NCBI RefSeq assembly: GCF_026013605.1
Contig: NZ_JAPDPJ010000005.1
Location: 62,001 to 126,000, forward strand
Reading direction: 5' to 3'
Source: Plebeiibacterium sediminum
Lineage (GTDB): Bacteria; Bacteroidota; Bacteroidia; Bacteroidales; Marinilabiliaceae
Length of the DNA stretch: 64,000 nucleotides
Shown here: piece by piece, positions 25,878 to 34,385 of the stretch
How positions within the stretch are numbered: position 1 is the stretch's first letter
Layout: the number at the start of each line of letters is the position of its first letter
Translations under genes and position numbers: made by a program
Notes under the pieces: model-generated
Database searches by the model: none
What the model saw: only the letters and a program-made list of their open reading frames with translations
Told to the model about the DNA's origin: nothing

Positions 25878-26783
25878 ATGAATACTAGTGCACCAGACTC
25901 AACTATAAACTGTAAAAACTGTGAAACAACTTTTGTTGGAAATTTTTGTCCCCAATGTGGCCAATCTGTGAAGGATTACGAAAAACCTTTTGGTTTGCTC
26001 TTATACGATTTAATGGGGAATATTTTTGCCTTTGATACACGCTTGTGGAAAACCTTGCTGGCTGTGCTATTTAAGCCAGGTAAAATGGCCAGTGAGTTCA
26101 TCGCAGGACATCGAGTGCGATATATGCCTCCCTTTCGTTTGTATGTGTTTATAAGTTTTATTTTTTTCTTACTACTGAATACGGTTACCTTGGAAACTAT
26201 TGAAAAGAATTATAAACAGTCGGATAGTGAAATTGTAAAATTGGCAAATAACAATAAAAAGAACTTTATCTTATTTAATTCAAAAAATTTTGACGTAGCT
26301 CAAGAAGATACTTTAGTAACTGAAAATCCAGAAATGGAAGAAGCTAATAAAGAAGATAATGAGGTACTGAATCATATTAAAGATATCAATAGTCACCCTG
26401 AATATTATTTGCCCCAGTTTTTTAAATACCTATCCTGGTTTTTATTTTTATTAATGCCATTATACGGCGCGATGCTTTGGTTGTTTTTTAGGAAAAGCTA
26501 TAAATATTATCTCGGGCATTTGATTTTTGCTATTAATCAGCACTCTTTTCTGTTCATTATATTTATTGTAATGATGTTATTGAGTTACTTTTTGCCTGGC
26601 GTAGCAAGTGCAATAAATGGATGGTTGTTTCTTTTAGTTCCGATATACTCAATAATTGGAGCACATAAGCTGTATAAGAAAAAATGGCTTACTGTGTTTT
26701 GGCGCCTATTTGCCATATTTTTTATGTATAGCATCACAATTATTACAGGATTGATTACTGCAGCTGCAATTGTAATTATTTAA
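25878..26783 (+). CDS. DUF3667 membrane protein with N-terminal zinc ribbon
   Basis: A 301-residue protein. The N-terminal zinc ribbon CKNCETTFVGNFCPQCGQ (four Cys in two CxxC pairs) is followed by the DUF3667 region (LLYDLMGNIFAFDTRLWKTLLAVLFKPGKMASEFIAGHRVRYMPPFRLYVFISFIFF). An acidic soluble loop (about 110-175) and about four more membrane helices follow. DUF3667 proteins are common in Bacteroidota and have no known function. It is divergent from the LysR gene and followed by an imperfect hairpin. Confidence 0.85.
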   Translation: MNTSAPDSTINCKNCETTFVGNFCPQCGQSVKDYEKPFGLLLYDLMGNIFAFDTRLWKTLLAVLFKPGKMASEFIAGHRVRYMPPFRLYVFISFIFFLLLNTVTLETIEKNYKQSDSEIVKLANNNKKNFILFNSKNFDVAQEDTLVTENPEMEEANKEDNEVLNHIKDINSHPEYYLPQFFKYLSWFLFLLMPLYGAMLWLFFRKSYKYYLGHLIFAINQHSFLFIIFIVMMLLSYFLPGVASAINGWLFLLVPIYSIIGAHKLYKKKWLTVFWRLFAIFFMYSITIITGLITAAAIVII

Positions 26784-26787
26784 GTAC

Positions 26788-26820
26788 AAGAAACTTATGC
26801 TTTTGTTATAAGTGTTTCTT
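26788..26820 (+). terminator. Imperfect terminator-like hairpin after the DUF3667 gene
   Basis: AAGAAACTTAT (26788-26798) pairs with ATAAGTGTTTCTT (26808-26820) if two bases bulge. It lies just after the stop at 26783 and has little T tract. Confidence 0.4.
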
Positions 26821-27015
26821 TATGGATTATGTTTAAAGTATCCTTATGAATAGAGTTAATGGCGGATATATTTGAGGGTGGATATATTTCTAAGTTGTAG
26901 GTAATTTACCATGTTACATAAAAAAATAAATAACCTGGAAAACAAACGATAATATTCGTTTACACCTAAATAAAAGTAATCGTGATATTTATACATTTTC
27001 GTAAGTTAAGTTTAT

Positions 27016-27471
27016 ATGAAGAACTTATTAGACATAATTGCAGATTCAATAAAAGTTCAACATAACGTAAATGTTGCTCGAATAGATGATGATATACTTC
27101 AAATAGATAAAGGTGAATCACCAAGATTTATTGATTTTTCATTTGAAAATGAGGCTAGAATAGGAATTGGTGGTGTTGTAGAATTCTTACCATATACAGA
27201 AAGTGGAGAAGATATGATAAAGAGGTTTTATAAAATACTTTCATGTCGAGTAGAGAGAATAACTTTTAGAAAGGGACAAATGGTTTATAAAGTTCATTAC
27301 AATTTAATCCTCCCTAATGGTGAAAAAGAAATATTTGGGACACATATGACATGGTTATTTCCTTATTGGAGAAAGACTACTTCAAAAATCAATATAGAGG
27401 GACCTATAATCTCTGAACAAGAAGTTAATAATGAGATTGAACGAATAAGAACTACCTACAATACACAATAA
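27016..27471 (+). CDS. Orphan 151-residue protein, function unknown
   Basis: I do not recognise a family. The protein has no signal peptide or membrane helix and an acidic, probably alpha/beta, composition. Segments such as SPRFIDFSFENEARIGIGGVVEFL and MVYKVHYNLILPNGEKEIFGTHMTWLFPYW suggest beta strands. It opens with ATG at 27016 and is isolated, with 230-250 bases of AT-rich DNA on each side and no coding neighbour in the same transcript. The downstream region holds an unusual inverted repeat. The sharp isolation and lack of recognisable homology fit an acquired gene or cassette, but this is a weak inference. Confidence 0.55.
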   Translation: MKNLLDIIADSIKVQHNVNVARIDDDILQIDKGESPRFIDFSFENEARIGIGGVVEFLPYTESGEDMIKRFYKILSCRVERITFRKGQMVYKVHYNLILPNGEKEIFGTHMTWLFPYWRKTTSKINIEGPIISEQEVNNEIERIRTTYNTQ

Positions 27472-27488
27472 ATTTCTGTTGGCAGTAA

Positions 27489-27590
27489 AACGTAACCTGA
27501 AAAGTTTGTTTTTTATAAGAACTGTGTATGAGCGGAAAGGAATGGCGTTTCTAAAGCAACCGGTTATTTATGCCAATGTTGACGTTAAGT
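27489..27590. repeat. Possible recombination-site-like inverted repeat after the orphan ORF
   Basis: AACGTAAC (27489-27496) and GTTGACGTT (27578-27586) pair with one extra unpaired base, and GTTAAGT (27584-27590) matches the GTTRRRY integron core form. The left arm does not match RYYYAAC well, so this is only a resemblance. Confidence 0.2.
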
Positions 27591-27720
27591 AATAAAATGG
27601 CAAAACAGCATATTAATTTTTGTCATATATCATTTTCTATATAAAAGACACTACGTAATAACGAATCAGAGTATAAACTAAAAAGGTTCTGAAGTATATA
27701 AAACACCCGCCAACTCTCAT

Positions 27721-29112
27721 CTATTCCACCGTTGGTGTTTCATTAACTATGGTGTTTGCTATCTCCGGAAATGTCCATGAATAATCATTTCTGCTAATGA
27801 TACCAAAATAATCTGCAGTACCATTATCCCACCAAATCGGAGATATACCTCTGCTTATACATCCATTGGCAAAATATTGAGCATGCAGTACTCTATCCTC
27901 CGTATTATTGTGATTCAAACTACCCCATTCTCCCATCACCACAGCAATTCCGTTTGTAATAAACTTTTGGTACACTCTATCCAGTTCCGCATCCATAGCT
28001 TGTTTTTCAGATTCTGTTCCCCATTTAGTAACATAGTTGCTGGTTGCAAGTGCAAAATTATATGGAAAATAATTATGCACAGAAACAATCAAATTAGAAG
28101 AAGAAGGTAACTCTAAACCATCTATGGCAACTTGAGCTGATGATGCCGCATAAGGAGATATTAAAATGTAACGTAGAGCATTATTGCCTCCTGTTGCCCT
28201 AATGGCATCAACATTAACCTGGTGGTATTGATTGATACAGTCTCTGCCTTCTGCTGTTCCTCCGGTCCATTCTGCAGAAGAGCCTATTAAGCGCGGTTCA
28301 TTTAAACTCTCAAATATCAGATGTTCATCATAATCTTTAAAACGGGTAGCTATTTGAGTCCAAACCTTGTTTAGCTGATCTTTTATAACATCAACCTGAT
28401 CATAAGTGGGAACAATCCACTCTTCATCGTGATGAATATTTATAATTACGTACATTCCATTATCCAAGCCGTAATTCACCACTTCTTCAACCCTGTCAAG
28501 CCATTCTGACTCTATAGTATAATCAGGAGCGCTTCCCATATGGTATTGCCAGGTAACAGGAACACGTAGTGTTTTAAATCCCTTATTGCTTACAGCGTCA
28601 ATCAACTCTTTAGTTGCTTTAGGATTCCCCCAGGCTGTCTCGTCTACACTCTTTGTATCCAGTGTGTTTCCAAGATTCCAACCAACACCCATATTGGCAA
28701 CAAACAGCATTGCACTTTCATCAATAACGGGAGCATCTTCTGTTGTAAATGATATCTCAACAGCTTCCTCTAAAGGAACATTAAAAGTATTAATAACAGC
28801 TCCTTTGGGAATAATTATGGAATAATTGGTACCATATTCCAGATCAATAGTGAAGATTAATTTTGTGAAGTCAGCCACTACTGAGGCAGCCTCGTTATTT
28901 ATTGTAATACCGTGATTGGTAGCAAGCGAAATAACTTCATCAAAAGTAATTTCAATTACAGATGAAGGATTTACATCTACAGCATTATTTTCAGGTGTAC
29001 TTGATTTAAAAACCGGAGCAGTATGTTCAATACTGTCAGATTTAGAACAAGATGCACTCATAAAAATCATCAATACTAAAACAATAATTTCTTTTAAACT
29101 ATTCATCTTCAT
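27721..29112 (-). CDS. GH5-family glycoside hydrolase lipoprotein with Ig-like domain
   Basis: A 463-residue lipoprotein (lipobox MSASC, Cys about 22). After the lipid anchor, residues about 33-128 form an Ig-like domain (FKSSTPENNAVDVNPSSVIEITF). Then comes a GH5 cellulase-type domain with GVGWNLGNTLDT, TLRVPVTWQYHMG, the catalytic acid Glu in ESLNEPRL, and the nucleophile Glu in VVMGEWGSL, plus INIHHDEEW. Substrate is probably a beta-1,4-glucan or mannan, not resolved by sequence. It is followed by an alpha/beta hydrolase on the same strand. The intergenic DNA between that gene and this one contains a hairpin. Confidence 0.87.
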   Translation of the reverse strand: MKMNSLKEIIVLVLMIFMSASCSKSDSIEHTAPVFKSSTPENNAVDVNPSSVIEITFDEVISLATNHGITINNEAASVVADFTKLIFTIDLEYGTNYSIIIPKGAVINTFNVPLEEAVEISFTTEDAPVIDESAMLFVANMGVGWNLGNTLDTKSVDETAWGNPKATKELIDAVSNKGFKTLRVPVTWQYHMGSAPDYTIESEWLDRVEEVVNYGLDNGMYVIINIHHDEEWIVPTYDQVDVIKDQLNKVWTQIATRFKDYDEHLIFESLNEPRLIGSSAEWTGGTAEGRDCINQYHQVNVDAIRATGGNNALRYILISPYAASSAQVAIDGLELPSSSNLIVSVHNYFPYNFALATSNYVTKWGTESEKQAMDAELDRVYQKFITNGIAVVMGEWGSLNHNNTEDRVLHAQYFANGCISRGISPIWWDNGTADYFGIISRNDYSWTFPEIANTIVNETPTVE

Positions 29113-29190
29113 TACAATTAATAATTTAGGTGTCTGAAATTTATGCCTGGGATGTGTTAAAAAGTCCTCCTTGCTGCAAGCAGCTTGTAT

Positions 29191-29234
29191 CTCGTACCCC
29201 GATACACGATGTTATTTTAGTACGGGGTTACGAG
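29191..29234. repeat. Imperfect intergenic hairpin with GC-rich arms
   Basis: CTCGTACCCCG (29191-29201) pairs with CGGGGTTACGAG (29223-29234) with one bulged base. A second perfect pair GCTGC/GCAGC lies just left at about 29173-29184. The DNA is GC-rich compared with its surroundings and is intergenic, like REP-type elements. Nothing gene-like is nearby. Confidence 0.45.
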
Positions 29235-29353
29235 TAGATCAAATTACCAAATGTGAAGACACGCCTGGTAGCATAATTGAAGGAATATCCAAATGTGAAA
29301 GAAGTTTTTATGGTGGTTAATCTTTTTACTTTCAGTTTTATACTTTCAACTTC

Positions 29354-30292
29354 TTATATCATGTCATGCATTTTTAGCCATTCCAACATCAATAAAGGCC
29401 ATTGTTTTTGAGTGCCTTTAACATCCCTCATGCCGTAACCGTGTCCTCCCTTTTCAAAAATATGAATTTCGCTCGATACCTTATTTTCTTGCAGAGCCTG
29501 AAAATATCCCAAACTATTTTGAATAGGTATAGCATGATCGTCAGCAGAGTGAATCATAAAAGTCATAGGAGTGTTTGGTGTAATTTGCTGCTCGTTAGAG
29601 TATTGATTAATCAATTCTTCAGAAGGAGCTTTACCAATTAAATTAATTCTTGATCCCATATGAGTTACACCTTCTTTCATACTGATAACAGGATAAACAA
29701 GAACTGAGAAATCAGGTCGGGCAGATGTAGTATCTTTAGTTTTATATACTTCGCGGTCAAATTGTGTAGAGATTGTAGAAGCTAAGTGTCCACCGGCAGA
29801 AAAACCAATCACTCCAATTTTATGAGGATCAATGTTCCATTCTTTAGCATTGTTTCTGATCATTCGCATGGCTTGTTGGGCATCTTGTAAAGGACCAACA
29901 TCTTTTTGTTTCATGATTTGATCACTTGGCAAACGATATTTTAAAAGAATACCTGCAATACCATGTTGTTTTAGCCATTCTGCCAATATAAAACCTTCGT
30001 GGTCATAAGCTAAGCAAGTGTATCCACCGCCCGGGCATATTAATATGGCAGCACCTGTAGCTTTATCTGCATCAGGAAGGTAAACTTTTATGGTAGGATC
30101 GGTTACTTTAATATATCTGTTTTCTCTGCCTCTGCCATCAGTAGGTGATTCTTTGTAATCTTTGTTTTTTATGGCTCCCGGAGCTCCTTTGGGCCATAGT
30201 TGTAACTCTTGTTGTTGTGCGCTCATGTTTGATGTAAGAAGTAATCCTGAAATACAAATCAGGAAACCTAATTGTAGTAACTTTTTAGTCAT
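29354..30292 (-). CDS. Secreted alpha/beta hydrolase (acetyl esterase-like)
   Basis: A 312-residue alpha/beta hydrolase with signal peptide (LICISGLLLTSNMSAQ). Motifs are AILICPGGGYTCLAYDHEG (HGGG-like oxyanion region), nucleophile Ser in GVIGFSAGGHLAS, Asp in HSADDHAIP and His in GGHGYGM. The opening LQLWPKGAPGA is typical of acetylxylan esterase/lipase-like proteins of Bacteroidota, which remove acyl groups from plant polysaccharides. It lies beside a GH5 gene on the same strand (241-base gap), which supports a polysaccharide role. Substrate is inferred. Confidence 0.83.
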   Translation of the reverse strand: MTKKLLQLGFLICISGLLLTSNMSAQQQELQLWPKGAPGAIKNKDYKESPTDGRGRENRYIKVTDPTIKVYLPDADKATGAAILICPGGGYTCLAYDHEGFILAEWLKQHGIAGILLKYRLPSDQIMKQKDVGPLQDAQQAMRMIRNNAKEWNIDPHKIGVIGFSAGGHLASTISTQFDREVYKTKDTTSARPDFSVLVYPVISMKEGVTHMGSRINLIGKAPSEELINQYSNEQQITPNTPMTFMIHSADDHAIPIQNSLGYFQALQENKVSSEIHIFEKGGHGYGMRDVKGTQKQWPLLMLEWLKMHDMI

Positions 30293-30350
30293 TGTTATAT
30301 TTATTTTGTGAATTTTTTAAGGAAGCCTAAATATAACAATAAAATAGAAA

Positions 30351-30374
30351 AGGCTATCCCAACAGGGATAGCCT
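30351..30374 (-). terminator. Rho-independent terminator of dnaK
   Basis: Perfect 10-bp stem AGGCTATCCC (30351-30360) and GGGATAGCCT (30365-30374) with a 4-base loop, then a T-rich stretch on the minus strand. Confidence 0.88.
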
Positions 30375-30399
30375 CTCTATAATAACTACATATATTGAA

Positions 30400-32310
30400 T
30401 TATTTTACTTCTTCAAAATCAACATCTGTAACTTCGTCATCACCACCTTTTGCTTGTTCGCCTTGTGGTTGACCAGCATCAGGTCCTGGTTGTGCACCAC
30501 CTTGTGCCTGACTTGCATTATACATCTCTTGAGATGCAGCCTGGAATACAGTGTTTAACTCAGTTGTAGCAGCATCAATACCTGCAAGATCTTCAGCTTT
30601 ATGAGCAGCTTTTAATTTTTCAAGAGCAGCTTCGATAGGTGCCTTTTTGTCAGCTGGTAATTTATCACCAAACTCTTTCAATTGCTTTTCAGTTTGGAAA
30701 ATTAAGCTGTCAGCTCCGTTCATTTTATCGATTTTCTCTTTAGCTTGCTTGTCAGCTTCAGCATTTGCAGCAGCTTCGTCTTTCATACGCTTGATTTCAT
30801 CATCGCTTAATCCTGAAGAAGCTTCGATACGGATACTTTGTTCTTTTCCTGTAGATTTATCCTTAGCAGTTACGTGTAGGATACCGTTTGCATCAATATC
30901 AAATGATACTTCAATTTGAGGTACACCACGTTGTGCTGGTGGAATTCCATCTAAGTGGAAACGACCAATTGTTTTATTTTGGTTTGCCATCGGACGCTCA
31001 CCTTGTAGAATATGAATTTCTACTGAAGGTTGATTGTCGGCAGCAGTTGTAAATGTTTCTGACTTTTTAGTTGGAATTGTTGTGTTTGATTCAATCAACT
31101 TAGTCATTACACCACCCATTGTTTCAATACCTAATGAAAGTGGAGTTACATCAAGAAGTAATACATCTTTTACTTCACCAGTTAATACACCACCTTGAAT
31201 TGCAGCACCTACAGCTACTACTTCATCAGGGTTAACTCCTTTAGAAGGCTCTTTTCCGAAGAATTTCTTAACGATTTCCTGAATAGCAGGAATACGAGTA
31301 GATCCACCTACTAAAATTACCTCGTCAATATCTGAAGGAGACATACCAGCGTCAGCTAAAGCTGCTTTACATGGCTCTAAAGTAGCCTGAATTAATCTGT
31401 CAGCTAATTGCTCAAACTGAGCACGGCTTAAAGTTTTAACCAAGTGCTTTGGAATACCATCAACAGGCATAATATATGGTAAGTTGATTTCAGTAGAATT
31501 TCCACTTGACAACTCAATTTTAGCTTTTTCAGCAGCGTCTTTCAAACGTTGGTGAGCCATCGCATCTTTACGCAAGTCAATACCTTCGTCTTTTAAAAAC
31601 TCATCAGCTAACCAGTTAATGATTACATCATCAAAGTCATCTCCACCAAGGTGAGTATCACCATTTGTAGATTTTACTTCAAATACACCATCACCAAGCT
31701 CAAGTACAGAAATATCGAAAGTACCACCACCAAGGTCAAATACTGCAATTTTCATATCTCTGTCCATCTTATCTAAACCATAAGCTAATGAAGCAGCTGT
31801 TGGCTCGTTGATGATACGTTTAACTGTTAAACCAGCAATTTCTCCGGCTTCTTTTGTAGCCTGACGCTGAGAGTCGTTAAAGTAAGCAGGCACTGTAATT
31901 ACAGCTTCAGTTACTTCTTGTCCAAGATAATCTTCAGCTGTTTTCTTCATTTTTTGAAGAATCATAGCTGAAATCTCTTGTGGAGAATATTTTCTGTCGT
32001 CGATAATTACACGTGGAGTGTTGTTATCTCCTTTAATTACTTGGTAAGGTACACGAGAAATTTCTTTTGGAATTTCATCAAAGTTATCACCAATAAAACG
32101 TTTGATAGAATAAATCGTTTTTGCTGGATTTGTGATAGCCTGACGTTTTGCAGGGTCACCTACTTTTCTTTCGCCACCTTCAACAAACGCAACAATTGAA
32201 GGAGTAGTTCTTTTACCTTCGCTATTTGGAATTACAACCGGCTCGCTTCCTTCCATTACTGAAACACAGGAGTTGGTTGTACCTAAGTCGATTCCAATTA
32301 TTTTTCCCAT
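30400..32310 (-). CDS. dnaK: Chaperone DnaK (Hsp70)
   Basis: A 636-residue Hsp70. The ATPase half (1-380) shows [34 protein letters not shown] and [14 protein letters not shown]. The substrate-binding half follows [17 protein letters not shown]. It ends in a Gly/Gln-rich tail and [11 protein letters not shown]. It binds unfolded segments and works with DnaJ and GrpE, neither of which is in this window. The ATG at 32310 is chosen because the frame upstream to 32403 is not family-like. The gene is monocistronic, and two inverted repeats in the upstream region may control it; no CIRCE element was seen. Confidence 0.97.
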   Translation of the reverse strand: MGKIIGIDLGTTNSCVSVMEGSEPVVIPNSEGKRTTPSIVAFVEGGERKVGDPAKRQAITNPAKTIYSIKRFIGDNFDEIPKEISRVPYQVIKGDNNTPRVIIDDRKYSPQEISAMILQKMKKTAEDYLGQEVTEAVITVPAYFNDSQRQATKEAGEIAGLTVKRIINEPTAASLAYGLDKMDRDMKIAVFDLGGGTFDISVLELGDGVFEVKSTNGDTHLGGDDFDDVIINWLADEFLKDEGIDLRKDAMAHQRLKDAAEKAKIELSSGNSTEINLPYIMPVDGIPKHLVKTLSRAQFEQLADRLIQATLEPCKAALADAGMSPSDIDEVILVGGSTRIPAIQEIVKKFFGKEPSKGVNPDEVVAVGAAIQGGVLTGEVKDVLLLDVTPLSLGIETMGGVMTKLIESNTTIPTKKSETFTTAADNQPSVEIHILQGERPMANQNKTIGRFHLDGIPPAQRGVPQIEVSFDIDANGILHVTAKDKSTGKEQSIRIEASSGLSDDEIKRMKDEAAANAEADKQAKEKIDKMNGADSLIFQTEKQLKEFGDKLPADKKAPIEAALEKLKAAHKAEDLAGIDAATTELNTVFQAASQEMYNASQAQGGAQPGPDAGQPQGEQAKGGDDEVTDVDFEEVK

Positions 32311-32386
32311 TTTAATTATAAATTTATTTAAGTTCTTAATATTTTCTTTTTCGAATACGTTCTCCTTTATTTCAAATGCTGTGCCA

Positions 32387-32402
32387 TGCCATAAAATTGG
32401 CA
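32387..32402. promoter_or_regulatory. Palindrome upstream of dnaK, nearer copy
   Basis: TGCCATAAAATTGGCA is a perfect 5-bp inverted repeat, 77-92 bases before the dnaK ATG. Possible regulator site, not CIRCE. Confidence 0.3.
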
Positions 32403-32448
32403 TATTGGTGAAAAATTGACACGAGATGCTTTTGTTTCATGAATACGC

Positions 32449-32466
32449 TGTCATGTTTTTGTGACA
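32449..32466. promoter_or_regulatory. Palindrome upstream of dnaK, farther copy
   Basis: TGTCATGTTTTTGTGACA is an inverted repeat TGTCA-N8-TGACA about 140-156 bases upstream of the dnaK ATG. Its symmetry suggests a dimeric binding protein. Confidence 0.35.
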
Positions 32467-32531
32467 AAAAGGCATTTTTTCCTTTGAAAAGTAACCACAA
32501 CGGACACGAAGAATTTTCACAAAGAACTGGG

Positions 32532-33240
32532 AGAGGGTATAGTCCACAGTCTTCAGTTTTTAGTCAACATCTGACGCAAGATTGCATCTTGTGACTCCAT
32601 TTTTAGACAGGATTAACAAGATTAACGGGATTGATTTATATTAATAAATCTTGTTTTACTGGAGGAAATCATCCTGTAAATCCTGTTTTTAATTTATATA
32701 CTAGCCAGAAGGTTTTACATAAAGGTCCAGGTTGCAAACTTGAACCAGAATAAGAGATGGTATAGTCCACAGTCCACAGTCCACAGTCTTCAGTTTTCAG
32801 TCCACATCTGTCTCAAGATTGCATCTTGTGACTCCATTGCTTTAGACAGGATTAACGAGATTAACAGGATCGATTTATATTCATAAATATTGTTTTACTA
32901 GAGGAAACCATCCTGTTAATTCAGTAAAACCTGTCTTTAATTTATATACTAGCCAGAAGGTTTTGCATAAAGGTCCAAGTTGCAAACTTGAACCAGAATA
33001 CGAGAGGGTATAGTCCACAGTCTTCAGTTTTTAGTCAACATCTATCGTAAGATTGCATCTTGTGACCTATTGCTTTAGACAGGATCAACAAGATTAGCAG
33101 GATCGATTTATATTAATAAATTTTGTTTTACTAAAGGAAATCATCCTGTTAATTCTGTAAATCCTGTCTTTAATTTATATACTAGCCATAAGGTTTTATA
33201 AAAAGGTCCAAGTTGCAAACTTGAACCAGAGTAAAGTGGG
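32532..33240. repeat. Three tandem long palindromic repeat units (REP-like)
   Basis: Three units of about 221, 249 and 239 bases start at 32532, 32753 and 33002. Each opens with GGTATAGTCCACAG, then a stem-loop CAAGATTGCATCTTG (32577-32591; 32814-32828; 33048-33062 with one change). Next come AGACAGGAT and a matching ATCCTGT arm about 80 bases later, and a second stem-loop CAAGTTGCAAACTTG (about 32728, 32976, 33209). The two arms around GACAGGATTAAC and ATCCTGTTAATTC pair over about 27 bases. No ORF of note lies inside. Unit 2 has an expanded AGTCCAC run. Confidence 0.85.
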
Positions 33241-33362
33241 GTTCTAAAGCCAATGTTTATTTTCTTAAATTATATATGTGTAGAATAATAAATTTTACAG
33301 ATAAGGGGTTATTAGTTATAATTGTGTGCAGATATTAAAAAAAATGAAATAACAACTTTTTT

Positions 33363-33908
33363 ATGACTATTAAATATACTTTAACCAGAGAAGATTATTT
33401 GCAAATGCAATTGTTTGCTGCCTCTAAATCACCCCGAATAATCAAAAGTCGTAATAAATCAAGGTGGCTATTATCTATTGTTTATGTGGCTTTAGGTATT
33501 GTCTTAATGATTAATGCAAATGATGTTTTTGCCCTGACGTTTATTTTATTTGGCATTGGCTGGTATTTTTATCATCCGTCTATGATGCGAAGAAGATATA
33601 AAAGACACTTTGAGAAATATATTGATGAAACATTGGCTAATCGTTTTGATAAAACTGTAGAGTTAAGTTTTGAGGAAGATTTTTTAATGGAAAAGAGTCC
33701 TATGGGAGAAAGTAAAGTAAACTTATCCGAAGTTACTGCTGTATTTGAAACAAATGATTATTTCTATATAGAATTTTCTTCAGGACAGTATGCGATAATT
33801 CCTAAAGATAGAATTATGAATCTCCCTGATTTTTCAAATTTTATAAAAGAGATGACTGTAAAATTATCAGCACCCTTTCGTGAAGAATTAGATTGGAAAT
33901 GGAAATAA
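33363..33908 (+). CDS. YcxB-like membrane protein of unknown function
   Basis: A 181-residue protein. It has a short N-terminal region (TIKYTLTREDYLQMQLFAAS), two close membrane helices (about 48-62 and 64-80, LLSIVYVALGIVLMI and FALTFILFGIGWYFY) and a soluble C-terminal domain with FDKTVELSFEEDFLMEKSPMGESKVNLSEVTAVFETNDYFYIEFSSGQYAIIPKD. This matches the YcxB-like family outline in both order and length. Function is unknown; such proteins sit at the inner membrane. It is the only gene between the two repeat arrays, which suggests a recently rearranged or captured segment. The gap of 122 bases upstream may hold its promoter. Confidence 0.72.
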   Translation: MTIKYTLTREDYLQMQLFAASKSPRIIKSRNKSRWLLSIVYVALGIVLMINANDVFALTFILFGIGWYFYHPSMMRRRYKRHFEKYIDETLANRFDKTVELSFEEDFLMEKSPMGESKVNLSEVTAVFETNDYFYIEFSSGQYAIIPKDRIMNLPDFSNFIKEMTVKLSAPFREELDWKWK

Positions 33909-33930
33909 TAAAGGACTGAAACCTAAATAC

Positions 33931-34293
33931 AATTGCATCTTGTGTCCTATTGCTATAGTAAGAACATCCTGTTAATTCAGTAAATCCTGTCTATATTGTA
34001 ATGCTAGTTTTAAAGGACCATGTTGCAAACTTGAACAAGAGTACATCCTTCGTAAGATTGCATCTTGTGACCTATTGCATTAATAAGAATATCCTGTTAA
34101 TTCAGTAAATCCTGTCTATATTATGATACCAGTTATAAAGGTCCAAGTTGCAAACTTGAACCAGAACACATCTTTCGTGAGATTGCATCATGTGATCTAT
34201 TGCTATAGTAAGAACATCCTGTTAATTCAGTAAATCCAGTCTATTTTATAATACTAGTTATAAAGGTCCAAGTTGCAAACTTGAACCAGAGCA
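33931..34293. repeat. Three shorter repeat units, second array
   Basis: Units of about 115-125 bases start at 33931, 34055 and 34180. Each has the GATTGCATCTTGTG and GTTGCAAACTTGAAC palindromic arms of the first array with one or two changes. Between them lies ATCCTGTTAATTCAGTAAAT, the right arm of the long inverted repeat. The left GACAGGATTAAC arm is absent, so these look like truncated copies. A segment ACTGAAGACTGCTGACTGAG (about 34301-34320) follows and resembles the reverse complement of the opening motif of array one. Confidence 0.85.
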
Positions 34294-34385
34294 AGGGTTA
34301 ACTGAAGACTGCTGACTGAGAACTGAAGTATGAGGACTTTTGTGCATATTTGTTAATATTCTTAAAGTACTTTGATGTTAAAATT

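Noticed and set aside
32373-32387. Possible sigma-54 site TGGCACAGCATTTGA in front of dnaK
   Set aside because: The -24 TGGCAC fits but the -12 GC is replaced by GA, and dnaK is not a typical sigma-54 target, so the match is likely chance.
32530-34300. Reading the repeat arrays as a CRISPR array
   Set aside because: Units are 115-250 bases and contain internal palindromes with related interiors; there are no unique spacers of uniform 30-40 bases and no cas genes.
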